Of a stretch of 64,000 nucleotides of DNA, positions 1 to 9,345 are shown in pieces. The position numbers and the translations under genes were made by a program. Under the pieces are notes generated by a model. The model did no database searches, had not been told where the DNA came from, and saw nothing but the letters and a program-made list of their open reading frames with translations. Source of the stretch: Chlorobiota bacterium (GTDB lineage Bacteria > Bacteroidota > Ignavibacteria > Kapaibacteriales > UBA961); contig BJGZ01000007.1 of NCBI GenBank assembly GCA_014191195.1, positions 1 to 64,000 on the forward strand. Direction: 5' to 3'. The stretch's first letter is position 1; the number at the start of each line of letters is the position of its first letter.

Positions 1-142
1 AAAAGAGAGAAGAAAGAGTAGTTACATACTGATATAAAGTAATAACAGAACAAAAATAGACAATAAAGAAAACCCCTAACTACTATATAATACATACTGT
101 TAACAATATTAACACTCAATTCCATTATAGAATTACCCAAAT

Positions 143-179
143 AAAAAAACCGATAACTACTTGATATAGTTATCGGTTT
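143..179 (-). terminator. Intrinsic terminator after tRNA-Ser
   Basis: A perfect 13-bp stem (147-159 pairing with 167-179) has a 7-base loop. Read on the minus strand it is followed by a run of T (complement of 143-149). It lies about 25 bases beyond the 3' end of the tRNA-Ser gene, where a Rho-independent terminator for that tRNA is expected. The structure is seen directly; its activity is inferred. Confidence 0.85.
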
Positions 180-202
180 AAGTGCCCTATTTTCAAGGGT
201 TG

Positions 203-289
203 CGGAGGAGGAGGGATTCGAACCCTCGATAGAATTACTTCTATAACGGTTTTCGAGACCGTCCGATTCAGCCACTCTCGCACTCCTCC
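203..289 (-). tRNA. tRNA-Ser (anticodon CGA)
   Basis: On the minus strand the sequence folds as a class II tRNA. The 7-bp acceptor stem pairs GGAGGAG (283-289 complement) with CTCCTCC (204-210 complement). The D arm, a 5-bp anticodon stem around loop CTCGAAA, a long variable arm and a T arm with GGTTCGAATCC are all present. The anticodon CGA is the complement of 253-255 and reads the serine codon UCG. The long variable arm fits tRNA-Ser. The discriminator base is G, as in serine tRNAs. The 3' CCA is not encoded (CAA follows the discriminator), so it must be added after transcription. An intrinsic terminator follows at 143-179. Confidence 0.95.
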
Positions 290-318
290 GATTCAACAGA
301 GCCATAAATATTGATGAA

Positions 319-1416
319 TTATTCCTCTAAACTTTCTGCGATATTTAGATAACTTTGATAACGATCTTCATCTATATTTCCTTGTTGTACAGCATTTTTT
401 ATAGCGCAATAAGGTTCATGTCTATGAGTGCATGAAGTAAATTTACATTGATGAAAAAATGGATCAAAATCATGAAAATAAAATGCTGCATCATCTGGAT
501 GTATATCCCACAAACCTAATTCTCTTAATCCTGGAGTATCAGCTAAGCCACCACCATCAGAAAAAGGTAAAATCCTAACAGATGAGGTAATATGCCTTCC
601 CTTTAAAGTACGAGTACTTACAGAACCAGTTTTTTGAAGTTTTTCTCCAGTTAAAGCATTTATTAAAGAAGATTTTCCTACCCCAGAAGGACCAGATAAA
701 ACTGTGATATGTCCTGTTAAAGCTTTTTTGAGAGGGCCCAAACCAATTCGTCTTTTAACACTAGTAAAAATAATCTTAATATCTAAACTTTTGGAATACA
801 CATTCAAATCATCCTTAATAAATGCCTTATCCATTAGCTCTATTTTATTAATACAAAGCAAAGGTTTAAGACCACCTTGTTCAGCAGCAATTAAGTATCT
901 GTCAATTAATCTTTTATTATAAAATGGGTCTGCTGCACTCATCACAATCAATAATTGATCTGCATTACTTATTATCACCTGTTCGGTTGATTGCTTTCCA
1001 ATTCCTCTTCGTGATAATCTGGTGGTTCTTTCACCAACTTGGACAATTAATCCCTTTAGCCTATCTGTTTCTTGTTCAATTCTTTGAAATCCAACTATAT
1101 CTCCAACCGCTAATAATGAACTATCTGAATACATTGAAGATAATGTACCTGCAGACATACACTCAATAATCTCATCTGAATCAAAAGGTTGAACATACCA
1201 GTTTCTTCCACCCATGGCAAGAACTCTTCCAAGCTCTTTAGCTTTTCCACTATCATCTGTCTTTTTTAGTAAAGTTCTTGTTGAAGATTTTTTTGAAACA
1301 GATTCTAATTGACTAGACGAAACAGCTAATTCCTCAAGCCAATTGTCTTCTTCAGTGTATAGTTTTCTTTGCTTTACACGAGTTTTCTTCCCGAATTCGA
1401 CATTCTTTTTTTTCAT
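319..1416 (-). CDS. rsgA: Ribosome small-subunit-dependent GTPase A (RsgA)
   Basis: This is a circularly permuted GTPase that acts in the cytoplasm on 30S subunit maturation. The permuted order is visible: G4 motif NKIEL (190-194) comes before the P-loop GPSGVGKS (242-249) and the G3 motif DTPG (293-296). An OB-fold region begins near residue 62 (GRVLAMGGRNWYVQ). The C-terminal zinc-binding cluster is C324, C329, H331 and C337. At 365 residues it is slightly longer than usual because of a basic, serine-rich N-terminal extension of about 60 residues, which probably contacts rRNA (inference). The start ATG at 1416 is the first in frame and gives the lysine-rich beginning MKKKN. It lies just upstream of the tRNA-Ser gene on the same strand and is divergent from recJ. 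Confidence 0.96.
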   Translation of the reverse strand: MKKKNVEFGKKTRVKQRKLYTEEDNWLEELAVSSSQLESVSKKSSTRTLLKKTDDSGKAKELGRVLAMGGRNWYVQPFDSDEIIECMSAGTLSSMYSDSSLLAVGDIVGFQRIEQETDRLKGLIVQVGERTTRLSRRGIGKQSTEQVIISNADQLLIVMSAADPFYNKRLIDRYLIAAEQGGLKPLLCINKIELMDKAFIKDDLNVYSKSLDIKIIFTSVKRRIGLGPLKKALTGHITVLSGPSGVGKSSLINALTGEKLQKTGSVSTRTLKGRHITSSVRILPFSDGGGLADTPGLRELGLWDIHPDDAAFYFHDFDPFFHQCKFTSCTHRHEPYCAIKNAVQQGNIDEDRYQSYLNIAESLEE

Positions 1417-1529
1417 GAATTTTACATTAGTGTCAGATTATTTCCACAAATCTGTCAAAGTTTTTACACATATAGCTTGTAAGATTATATAAATTTTGTA
1501 ATTTTATCTTAGTTTTTCAAAATAAATGA

Positions 1530-3245
1530 ATGTTTCCCTTGGAATACCGTTGGATTATCCGAGATAATACTGATGATGGTTACTCTAAAACACTTGCACA
1601 ATCACTAAATGTACCAATAAGCTTAGCCAAAGTTCTTGCATCAAGAGGTATTATAAACCAAACTGATGCGAATCGCTTTTTGTCTCCTAATCTGGAAGAA
1701 ATACACGATCCTTTCTTAATGAGTGGAATGGATATTGCTTCAGACAGGATATGTAAAGCCATAAAGAACGATGAACTTATTTGGATTCATGGCGATTATG
1801 ATGTAGATGGAACCACCAGTACAGCAATGACTATCCTTTTTTTAAAAGAGATGGGTGCCCGTGTGCAATATTTTGTACCTGACCGCTTGGGCGGGGGTAA
1901 TGGATTATCAGCAACAAGCATAAACAAGGCCAAAGACTCTAATGCTACATTAATAATTGCCGTTGATTGCGGCATTACTTCTGTAGAACCAGTACAATAT
2001 GCAAAAGATAATGGTATAGACACAATTATATGTGATCACCATGAGCCTGCTGAAATTCTTCCTGAAGCGATTGCTATCTTAGATCCTCTTCAATCTCATT
2101 GTACGTATCCATTCAAGTCTTTATCTGCTTGTGGAGTTGCTTTTAAATTAATCCAAGCTATTTCGATAAAACTTCATAAACCAGAATTAGCATATACATA
2201 TTTAGATTTTGTTGCAATTTCTTCAGCAGCTGATATAGTTGCTTTAACTGGAGAAAATAGAATTCTTGTTCATTATGGCTTAGAAGTGTTTAATTCACAT
2301 CCTAGGCCAGGCTTTTTGGGGCTTTTGGATTGTGCTGATATGCGTCCAGGAGCACTTAATACCACAAATATTATTTTCGGTATTGCTCCAAGAATCAATG
2401 CTGCCGGAAGATTAGGTGATGCAAGAAGAGCAGTTGAAATGATGATTGCATCCGATGAATACACTGCATTCTCAATTGCTCAAGAATTAGAAAGAGACAA
2501 TCGTAAAAGAAGAATATTAGATGAATTTACATTTGAAGAAGCAACCCGGGAAGCCGAAAGACTATTAAAAGATAAAGATCGTAGATCTTTAGTAGTTCAT
2601 AAATCTAATTGGCATGCAGGTGTTATAGGAATAGTAGCTTCTCGATTAGTAGAAAAATTTAATTTACCAACCATACTTCTTACTTCAATAGAAAATACAG
2701 CTAAGGGATCTGCAAGAAGCATTAGAAACTTTGATATTCATAATGCATTAAAAGAAAATGAGCATTTATTGATTGAATTTGGTGGACATAAGCATGCAGC
2801 AGGTGTAACGCTTAAGGAAGAGAATATACCGGCATTAAGGGAAGCTATAGATGAAATTGCTCATAGAAAAGTATCAACTGAAATGCTTATTCCAGAAATA
2901 GTTGTGGATGCAGAATTACAATTAAATGAACTATCACCAAGATTTTTTGAAGTATTAAAACAATTTGCACCGTATGGATATGCTAATTCAAAACCAATGT
3001 TTTATGCAAAGAATGTAAAATCTGCTAATGGTGTTAAGATAGTTGGTGGCAATCATTTAAAACTTCGAACTGTACAATCCAATTTTGTAATTGATGCAAT
3101 AGGCTTTAATCTAGGCCATAAATTAAAACATTGTACGAATGGCAAACCATTTTCAATATGCTTTAATTTAGAAGAAAACACACGTAATGGAAGTTCCTCA
3201 CCACAGATATCCATAAAAGATATTCGCCCTGAATTATCTGAATGA
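1530..3245 (+). CDS. recJ: Single-stranded-DNA-specific exonuclease RecJ
   Basis: RecJ degrades single-stranded DNA 5' to 3' in recombination and mismatch/base-excision repair. The DHH-phosphoesterase metal site is visible: HGDYDVDGTTS near residue 87, DCGITS near 148 and the family signature DHHEPAE near 170. The DHHA1 domain carries GGHKHAAGVTL near 420, and an OB-fold-like C-terminal domain follows. The length of 571 residues is normal for RecJ. The start ATG at 1530 gives MFPLEYRWIIRD; an out-of-frame ATG lies 4 bases upstream. It is divergent from rsgA and converges with the LptF/G-family gene, their stop codons being only two bases apart. Confidence 0.96.
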   Translation: MFPLEYRWIIRDNTDDGYSKTLAQSLNVPISLAKVLASRGIINQTDANRFLSPNLEEIHDPFLMSGMDIASDRICKAIKNDELIWIHGDYDVDGTTSTAMTILFLKEMGARVQYFVPDRLGGGNGLSATSINKAKDSNATLIIAVDCGITSVEPVQYAKDNGIDTIICDHHEPAEILPEAIAILDPLQSHCTYPFKSLSACGVAFKLIQAISIKLHKPELAYTYLDFVAISSAADIVALTGENRILVHYGLEVFNSHPRPGFLGLLDCADMRPGALNTTNIIFGIAPRINAAGRLGDARRAVEMMIASDEYTAFSIAQELERDNRKRRILDEFTFEEATREAERLLKDKDRRSLVVHKSNWHAGVIGIVASRLVEKFNLPTILLTSIENTAKGSARSIRNFDIHNALKENEHLLIEFGGHKHAAGVTLKEENIPALREAIDEIAHRKVSTEMLIPEIVVDAELQLNELSPRFFEVLKQFAPYGYANSKPMFYAKNVKSANGVKIVGGNHLKLRTVQSNFVIDAIGFNLGHKLKHCTNGKPFSICFNLEENTRNGSSSPQISIKDIRPELSE

Positions 3246-3247
3246 AG

Positions 3248-4618
3248 TTACTTTTTTAACCTAAATAATGAACTTATTATGTCCTTCAAGCTAATTTCAT
3301 TATTCATCATAAAAGTAAGTAATAATCCAATTGAACCTGTAACATAAATACAAAACCACCCGCCCAATTCTGCACTTATTAAATTTCTATCGGCTAATTT
3401 TTCTCCGCCAATTAAACAAGCCCAAAACACTACATAAAATAATAAGCTAATAGCTGCGCTGATACCAAAATTTCCACGTTTTGACATCATACCAAGCGGA
3501 CAACCAATAAACACAAATACAAGGCATGCACAAGGAATTGAATATTTCTTATAGATTTCTACTAAATATGCTTTTTTCTTTTTTTGTTGCTCAGCAATAG
3601 TATAAAGTTCAGATTCAATAGGAGATCTTAGTACAGCTAATCTATTCATCGCCCTGCGAATAATTTCTTTTTTATTAGGTTTAGTTACAAATTTAGGATC
3701 GATTTTTATTTGTTCCTTAACTGTAGTGTTAATCTTTGTGTCAAGTAATTCTTTACAATGTTCATTAATTAATTGCTGAGTTTTGAATTGAGATTTTTGT
3801 AAAATGTTCGAAGCATCAGAGACAATTAATTGCATATCATGAATTGACATTTCTCTATCACCTCTACTACTTAAACCTTCATCTGATCTTTGGAATAAAA
3901 AATCCCTAGCAGGGATAGATATTATATGTTTAGAAAATCTCATGACTCTAAAATCTGTTCTTTTTACCTTTTGCAATTGATGTACTTCGCCATGTAATAA
4001 AGTAACATTCAATTTGCTAAAATCTTCAGAAAATGCAATTGCTCCAGTATCAGCCGATAATACATTGAGTCTTGAGCTTTGTCCATTATCATAAATAGTT
4101 ACACCATAGAGAGTTCTGGTTGCCGAATCAATATGTCTTGCAAGAATTGTATATCCCTCTAATTGAGTTACAAATTGTCCAGCCTCAATTGAAAAGGTTG
4201 GTTTTTTCCTCTGTATATCTTGCATCAGAATTTTAAACTTATGATTTGATTCTGGTAATATTTTATCATTAAACCAATACATTCCATAAAATAATAAAGA
4301 GCCAATCATGATAAGAGGGGCCATCATTCTCCATAAACTTCTTCCCCCAGACTTTATAATCGTTAATTCCTGCGCGGCACTCATACTTCCAAATGCCATT
4401 AAAGTAGAAAACAAAACACCCATCGGTACAGCCAATACTACCATCCAAGCCAAACTTAAGAGAATTACTTGCACGATTATTCCATTATCTAAACCCTTAC
4501 CCAGTAATTTATCAAGATTATTCATCAAAAATTGCAAAAGGAACAAGAACAAAACTGTTAATGTACCAAAGAGGAAAGGCCCAATATGCAATCGTAATAA
4601 ATATCTAGCTAGAATCAT
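3248..4618 (-). CDS. LptF/LptG-family permease (lipopolysaccharide export)
   Basis: The YjgP/YjgQ family forms the membrane part of the LptB2FG ABC transporter that extracts lipopolysaccharide from the inner membrane. The 456-residue protein has the expected plan. Transmembrane helices are near residues 10-35, 55-80 and 100-115. A long periplasmic beta-jellyroll region runs from about 120 to 350. Three hydrophobic helices fill the last 100 residues (CACLVFVFIGCPLGMM onward). The sequence RGNFGISAAISLLFYVVFW is typical of the family's C-terminal helices. LptF and LptG cannot be told apart from one copy, so no symbol is given. The HNH gene lies 14 bases upstream on the same strand, so the two may be co-transcribed. 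Confidence 0.9.
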   Translation of the reverse strand: MILARYLLRLHIGPFLFGTLTVLFLFLLQFLMNNLDKLLGKGLDNGIIVQVILLSLAWMVVLAVPMGVLFSTLMAFGSMSAAQELTIIKSGGRSLWRMMAPLIMIGSLLFYGMYWFNDKILPESNHKFKILMQDIQRKKPTFSIEAGQFVTQLEGYTILARHIDSATRTLYGVTIYDNGQSSRLNVLSADTGAIAFSEDFSKLNVTLLHGEVHQLQKVKRTDFRVMRFSKHIISIPARDFLFQRSDEGLSSRGDREMSIHDMQLIVSDASNILQKSQFKTQQLINEHCKELLDTKINTTVKEQIKIDPKFVTKPNKKEIIRRAMNRLAVLRSPIESELYTIAEQQKKKKAYLVEIYKKYSIPCACLVFVFIGCPLGMMSKRGNFGISAAISLLFYVVFWACLIGGEKLADRNLISAELGGWFCIYVTGSIGLLLTFMMNNEISLKDIISSLFRLKK

Positions 4619-4632
4619 TGGTACTATACTCT

Positions 4633-5121
4633 TTAATCTAAAAATAAATAAGGTTTCCAGGCTTCATCAACTTTACCCATAAAGTTTTTCAAGAAAACTA
4701 CATGATGGGGCTTTCTTGGTAATTTTTGTAAAGGCATATTCGCTTCTTCGGGTGTTCTACTTCCTTTACGATTATTACATTTTACACAAGCAGTAATAAG
4801 ATTATCCCAGGATTCAGAACCACCTCTAGACTTTGGTATGATATGATCTAATGTTAATGGTGGATTTGTTTTTCCGCAATACTGACATTGGTGATTATCT
4901 CTTCTTAATATATTTCTTCTGGATAGCTCTATACTTTTATATCGTACTTTAATATAAGAGCATAATCTTATAACACTTGGATAAGGAAATGTTTGATGTA
5001 TAGATCTCAATACTCTTCCTGATCTTTCGGCTACTAAATCTGCTTTTAATAAATAAATCAATAAAAATGCTTTTTTAGCACTACAAACTGTAATGGGTTC
5101 ATAACTTTGATTTAATACCAA
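4633..5121 (-). CDS. HNH endonuclease family protein
   Basis: The HNH core is clear: a CQYCG knuckle, then LTLDHIIPKSRGGSESWDNL, then CVKCNNRKG, which gives the His-Asn-His metal site framed by two CxxC zinc pairs. Proteins of this type are chromosomal and widespread in Bacteroidota, with no known restriction partner; the cellular role is unknown. The N-terminal region (NQSYEPITVCSAKKAF) is also typical. The start is uncertain. TTG at 5121 would cut into a conserved block, because codons for RVLVLNQ continue in frame upstream. The frame stays open to a stop at 5260-5262 but contains no ATG, GTG or TTG, so the real start may be an ATT such as 5226 or the gene may be altered here. It sits 14 bases upstream of the LptF/G gene. 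Confidence 0.85.
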   Translation of the reverse strand: MVLNQSYEPITVCSAKKAFLLIYLLKADLVAERSGRVLRSIHQTFPYPSVIRLCSYIKVRYKSIELSRRNILRRDNHQCQYCGKTNPPLTLDHIIPKSRGGSESWDNLITACVKCNNRKGSRTPEEANMPLQKLPRKPHHVVFLKNFMGKVDEAWKPYLFLD

Positions 5122-5456
5122 AACTCGATTGCTTAATGAAGGTGAAACACTTTCTTGAATGCTGTCTTCCTCTCCATCAGATTGCTCTCTTTGAAGATTT
5201 ATTCTATATGAAGATAATGTACTAATGAATACTCCACATGGAAAAGAATAATAAATACTCTATAAACTAATGCCAAAATACATGAATTTTGAAGTGTAAA
5301 AAAGGAATCTCTTTTGCACTCAATCATTACATTAAATTATCTCTTTATCACTACATACACAGATTTGATTATGAAATAGTAAATTTGTAATGATATCAAG
5401 AAGTTCCTTCTTTTTATCATGAAACAGATTCAATGTTGATATGAGCACAAGGTATA
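5122..5456. other. Divergent intergenic region
   Basis: These 335 bases separate the minus-strand HNH gene from the plus-strand lipase gene. The part up to 5259 is probably the 5' end of the HNH coding frame, which stays open without a standard start codon. The remainder is AT-rich and should hold both promoters. A TAAATTTG sequence at 5380-5387 matches the Bacteroidota -7 box pattern TAnnTTTG, but no well-spaced TTTG partner is present. I see no RNA gene or convincing terminator. An antisense frame through here is low in complexity and is not credible as a gene. Confidence 0.4.
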
Positions 5457-6827
5457 ATGAGTAAAAAATCCTTTTCATTTTTGTACTGGGTACAGCTGTT
5501 CCTCTTTTGTTTATTGATGGGTTGTAATAGTTCAAGGGTTTTATTACCATCATTTTTACCCGAATATCATGAAGTGATAGCATCACCTACTTTGCAGATT
5601 CCTTATCCGATTCTTCTTCTGCATGGTTTAGGACAAAAAGCCGCCGTTTGGAATAAAAACGCTATCAGTTTTTATGAAAAAGATTTAGGCTTATACCATG
5701 CGGGTTTATTAACTCCTTCTAAAAAAGGTATAAGTATCCAACATAAAAATCCCAAAGGGAATATGGATTTTTTCACTGTTCAATTTAGTAATCCAGTTGA
5801 CTCGGTAGAAGCTTGGGTTCGTGAATTAGAACAATGTATTCAATTTGTAAAAAAAGAAACCGGAGCTGAAAAAGTAATTCTTATCGGTTATAGTATGGGA
5901 GGATTAACTGGCCGACATTATCTAACGAAACATCTATTAGATCATCATGTACAAAGATTGATTACAATTGGTTCGCCTCATCAGGGCTCTGCATTTGCTA
6001 AAGTTTGGAATTGGAAAACTAATCTGATAAAAGCTTTAGAAAATCATCCTGACTTATTCTCTAAAACATTCTTAGAACAAGGCTTAGAGCTGTTAAGAAA
6101 TGCCGAAAGCGATGTCCCATTTCACTCTGCTGCTATTAGAGATTTAAGAAGACCAGAGGATGGAGGATGGTTTGTAGAACAATCTGGAAAAAAAGAACAT
6201 CCTTTAGATGTGGAGTATATTAGTGTTATTGGCGATGTTGATATATCTAAAGAAATAGCACAGTTTAATAAAAGCGGTGCTCAAGAATTAATGCGCAGAG
6301 TATTAGGCATCATTGGTTTTGGCATAGAATCATTATTCGAATCAGGCGATGGAGTAGTAAGTACTAAAAGCCAAACAATAAATGAACTGCCGTGGTTTCA
6401 GTCTCAACCGGGCAGACAAAGAATTTCTCATACGATAAAATTACAATCAGTACACGAAGAACATCTTAAAAACAGTAATGAAATTCAAAAAATATCATTA
6501 GAAGATCAACCCGAATTTAAAGGGGCTGAAATTTATAGAGATATGTCAAAAAATAGTAGAGTTCTAGTAATTGATTATATCGATTATTTACCTAAAAAAG
6601 AATGCTCTGTTTCTGTGTCTTTTATCTCTAAAGAAAAATCTATAAAAGTAGAAATTGATCAAGATAATATGAGTATTTCACATCGTGGCTCTAAGGGAAT
6701 GATATGTTCTGCATCTATAGATTTTCCAAGTGAATTCTTGCTTGAAACTGATATTGAATGTTTGATTACCATTAAGAATAGTTTTGGTAAACAATGTACA
6801 GGCTCAAAAATGTGGAAAGGAATTTAG
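5457..6827 (+). CDS. Lipase-like alpha/beta-hydrolase lipoprotein
   Basis: The N-terminus is a lipoprotein signal peptide with lipobox LLMGC (C23), so the mature protein should be membrane anchored outside the cytoplasm. An alpha/beta-hydrolase core follows: the oxyanion-hole strand PILLLHGLG (51-59), the nucleophile elbow GYSMGG with Ser146, and SPHQGS, which is typical of PGAP1-like and triacylglycerol lipases. A later DGVVSTKSQ segment and a histidine in HTIKLQSVH are plausible sources of the acid and base. The last 90 residues form a separate beta-rich region. Substrate unknown; ester or lipid hydrolysis is inferred from the fold. It is the first gene of a plus-strand run with the HIT and rsmA genes. 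Confidence 0.82.
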   Translation: MSKKSFSFLYWVQLFLFCLLMGCNSSRVLLPSFLPEYHEVIASPTLQIPYPILLLHGLGQKAAVWNKNAISFYEKDLGLYHAGLLTPSKKGISIQHKNPKGNMDFFTVQFSNPVDSVEAWVRELEQCIQFVKKETGAEKVILIGYSMGGLTGRHYLTKHLLDHHVQRLITIGSPHQGSAFAKVWNWKTNLIKALENHPDLFSKTFLEQGLELLRNAESDVPFHSAAIRDLRRPEDGGWFVEQSGKKEHPLDVEYISVIGDVDISKEIAQFNKSGAQELMRRVLGIIGFGIESLFESGDGVVSTKSQTINELPWFQSQPGRQRISHTIKLQSVHEEHLKNSNEIQKISLEDQPEFKGAEIYRDMSKNSRVLVIDYIDYLPKKECSVSVSFISKEKSIKVEIDQDNMSISHRGSKGMICSASIDFPSEFLLETDIECLITIKNSFGKQCTGSKMWKGI

Positions 6828-6888
6828 TAAAACTCATCAAGGATTGTGTTTTGTATTTCACAATTTTTATATCATTAAGGAAATAGAT

Positions 6889-7425
6889 ATGGAGCAATTG
6901 TGGTCTCCGTGGCGCTCTGAATATATAGATTCATTCTCCTCACCAAAAGATAATGAAGAATGTTTTTTATGCACAGCTGCAAGCCCTGATATATGTGATG
7001 ATTTACTTATTACAAAAGGTGAACATTGCCTGATAATTATGAATAAATTCCCATATAATGCTGGACATCTTTTGATTGCCCCTTTAAGACATTGTGCAGA
7101 TCTCTTGGCATTAGATTCTGAAGAATATCAAGAAATGATGAATTGGACAAAGATTATGACAGCTGTTATCAGAAATGTGTATAAACCTCATGGTTTTAAT
7201 ATTGGTATTAATCTAGGACAAGCCGCCGGCGCCGGCGTGCCAGGGCACCTACACATGCATATAGTTCCACGATGGAATGGTGATACCAATTTTATGAGTA
7301 CAATTGGTGATCTAAAAGTAATTTCTCATTCAAATAGTACTATTGCTAAAGAGATTAGAAAAGGATTAGTTCATGTTCAACAACATGGTATAGATTCTAT
7401 CATAGAAAAAGGTGCTTCACTATGA
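6889..7425 (+). CDS. HIT-family nucleotide hydrolase/transferase
   Basis: The histidine-triad motif GHLHMHIVPRW near the C-terminal third is the catalytic HxHxHxx signature of nucleotidyl hydrolases acting on AMP-linked substrates. An N-terminal CFLC pair and an upstream histidine fit the zinc-binding sub-group of HIT proteins. The chosen ATG at 6889 gives MEQLWSPWRSEYI, the usual beginning for this family, and has AAGGA 7 bases before it. A longer frame from 6784 overlaps the preceding gene and is not supported. The product is 178 residues. The stop overlaps the rsmA start by four bases (ATGA), implying translational coupling. Confidence 0.92.
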   Translation: MEQLWSPWRSEYIDSFSSPKDNEECFLCTAASPDICDDLLITKGEHCLIIMNKFPYNAGHLLIAPLRHCADLLALDSEEYQEMMNWTKIMTAVIRNVYKPHGFNIGINLGQAAGAGVPGHLHMHIVPRWNGDTNFMSTIGDLKVISHSNSTIAKEIRKGLVHVQQHGIDSIIEKGASL

Positions 7426-8276
7426 AGCACATACATAATGGAGTTTTTTCTGGGGGAAGAGTTGCTGCGAAAAGATCTCTTGGACAAAATTTTCTTACCG
7501 ATAAAGGAAAAGCAGAGAAAATTGCAATGCTTATGGAAGCACATTCTGGAGATCATATTTTAGAGATTGGCCCAGGTTGTGGTGATTTAACGAAGTATTT
7601 ACTGCAAACAAAAGCACATGTTCATGCAATCGAGTTAGATCCAAGAGCTTTAGAGGTACTAGATGATGAATTAGGATCCCATCCTTTATTAACCCTTGAA
7701 CATGGAGATTTTTTGAAATTTCCATTAAAAGACTATGCCCAAAAGTTCATTGTAGAAGAAAATGAAATATACAAGCCTACATTAAAAGTTGCTGGAAATA
7801 TTCCTTATTATATCACTTCAGAAATTTTGTTTCGTTTATTTGAACAAGCGGATGTTTTAGAAAGAGCAGTAATAATGATGCAAAAAGAAGTTGCAGAAAG
7901 AATCTGTGCGCAGCCAAGAACAAAAGAATATGGAATACTATCAATTGCAGCTCGATTCGTTTCTAAGCCTAGTATAGCCCTTAAAGTACCAGCAGGTTGT
8001 TTTACTCCAAAACCTTCGGTAGATTCATCTGTTGTTGTCTTTGATTTTACGAAAAGAAGTGTAGATATAGATCAATATAAACGTATACAACCATTAGTAA
8101 GAGCAGCTTTTGGACAAAGAAGAAAAATGCTTTCTAATGCATTAAAATCATATACTCAGTCTATAGAACAAGAAATACCCGATTCGATTAAAGCTATGCT
8201 ACAAAAAAGAGCAGAAGAATTACTTCCTGCTGATTTTGTTATTTTGGCCGATATTTTAATTCCAATTAAAAAATAA
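7422..8276 (+). CDS. rsmA: 16S rRNA (adenine1518/1519-N6)-dimethyltransferase RsmA
   Basis: RsmA (KsgA) dimethylates two adjacent adenines in helix 45 of 16S rRNA late in 30S assembly, using S-adenosylmethionine. The family beginning RSLGQNFLTD is present near residue 20. The SAM-binding motif LEIGPGCGDLT lies near 47, and the catalytic motif GNIPYYITS near 125. The C-terminal segment FGQRRKML is conserved in the family. The length of 284 residues is normal. The start ATG overlaps the stop of the HIT gene, so the two are translationally coupled. Confidence 0.96.
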   Translation: MKHIHNGVFSGGRVAAKRSLGQNFLTDKGKAEKIAMLMEAHSGDHILEIGPGCGDLTKYLLQTKAHVHAIELDPRALEVLDDELGSHPLLTLEHGDFLKFPLKDYAQKFIVEENEIYKPTLKVAGNIPYYITSEILFRLFEQADVLERAVIMMQKEVAERICAQPRTKEYGILSIAARFVSKPSIALKVPAGCFTPKPSVDSSVVVFDFTKRSVDIDQYKRIQPLVRAAFGQRRKMLSNALKSYTQSIEQEIPDSIKAMLQKRAEELLPADFVILADILIPIKK

Positions 8277-8294
8277 TAAAGAATTTTTACTGTC

Positions 8295-9248
8295 ATGAAA
8301 TATCCTATTTCTACGCTATCAAAAGCTTTAGATGTAAAACAATTCTTCCGAGCATCAGAATGGTATTTTTTAAGTGTTCTGAGCTTATATACTGTTTTAG
8401 CATTACTATTCTTTTCAGAAATTCCTATTGTCAAAACCATTTTATTAGAAAATATTCTTATAGCAATAGGTTTGATTTCACTTGCTGCTTTATCTACATA
8501 TAAAGCTGGCTCTTTCTTCTCATTCTTACATACTTTTTACCATCTTCCACTTATCTATTTATTTTTTATTCAAGTATTTAGCTTTATCTCAGTATTAAAT
8601 CCTAGAGATTATGATCATATGTTAATTGCATGGGATTTTTCATTATTTGGGGTCAATCCTACTGTATGGTTACAACAATATTCACATCCAATTCTCACTG
8701 AATTTTTGCAAATAGCATATGTACTTTTTTTCTTCCATGCATTTACCCAAACTATTGAACATTATAAGAAAGGCAGAATAGAAGATGCAGATTTTGTGAC
8801 AAGGACAATTGTTTTTGGCTTTTTATTATCGTACTTAGCATACTTTTTTTTACCTGCGATTGGGCCAAGATTTACTCTTCATGATTATTCTCTTTTGAAT
8901 GTAGAATTGCCGGGTATATGGCTAACCGAGCATTTAAGAACAATTATCGATTCTGGAGATGGAGTTCGATTTGCAGATGTAAATCCTATGTCTCAAGTGC
9001 ATAGAAATTGTATGCCAAGTGGACATACGATGATGACATTGATGAATATTATCATTGCTTTTAAATTAAGATCTTCATTAAGATGGATTTTCTTTTTTAT
9101 GGGTATCAGCTTAATTTTTGCTACAATATATCTTCGTTATCATTATGTAGTTGATGTTCTATTTGGTATTGTATTTGCATTTCTAGCTTTATGGTTAGAA
9201 CCTATTTGTTATAGATTTTTATTGCGATATCATCTGATAAAAAAATAA
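8295..9248 (+). CDS. PAP2-family membrane phosphatase/phosphotransferase
   Basis: This 317-residue polytopic membrane protein carries the C-terminal half of the PAP2 signature: CMPSGHTMMTL (the SGH motif) and LRYHYVVDVLFG (SRxxxxxHxxxD-like). The basic first motif (KxxxxxxRP) is not obvious. That layout, with several N-terminal helices and a long loop before SGH, resembles the Aur1/Ipt1-like inositolphosphotransferase branch rather than small undecaprenyl-diphosphatases. Substrates are likely lipid phosphates, but the exact reaction cannot be read from sequence. It starts 18 bases after rsmA and is probably in the same operon. A second, smaller PAP2 protein is at 22603-23163. Confidence 0.8.
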   Translation: MKYPISTLSKALDVKQFFRASEWYFLSVLSLYTVLALLFFSEIPIVKTILLENILIAIGLISLAALSTYKAGSFFSFLHTFYHLPLIYLFFIQVFSFISVLNPRDYDHMLIAWDFSLFGVNPTVWLQQYSHPILTEFLQIAYVLFFFHAFTQTIEHYKKGRIEDADFVTRTIVFGFLLSYLAYFFLPAIGPRFTLHDYSLLNVELPGIWLTEHLRTIIDSGDGVRFADVNPMSQVHRNCMPSGHTMMTLMNIIIAFKLRSSLRWIFFFMGISLIFATIYLRYHYVVDVLFGIVFAFLALWLEPICYRFLLRYHLIKK

Positions 9249-9345
9249 ATCTGATTCATGATTAAACCTTTCATTATGTCAAAAACTCAAAGAGCATGAA
9301 TTCGAATTTAATTATTACATTTTTTATTTTTTTTGGAGAACCACT

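Noticed and set aside
5332-5586. 84-codon minus-strand frame across the lipase start
   Set aside because: It is low in complexity, overlaps a clear signal peptide coding region on the other strand and has no recognisable motif.
6784-6888. N-terminal extension of the HIT protein
   Set aside because: It overlaps the lipase gene, and the family start with a ribosome-binding site is at 6889.
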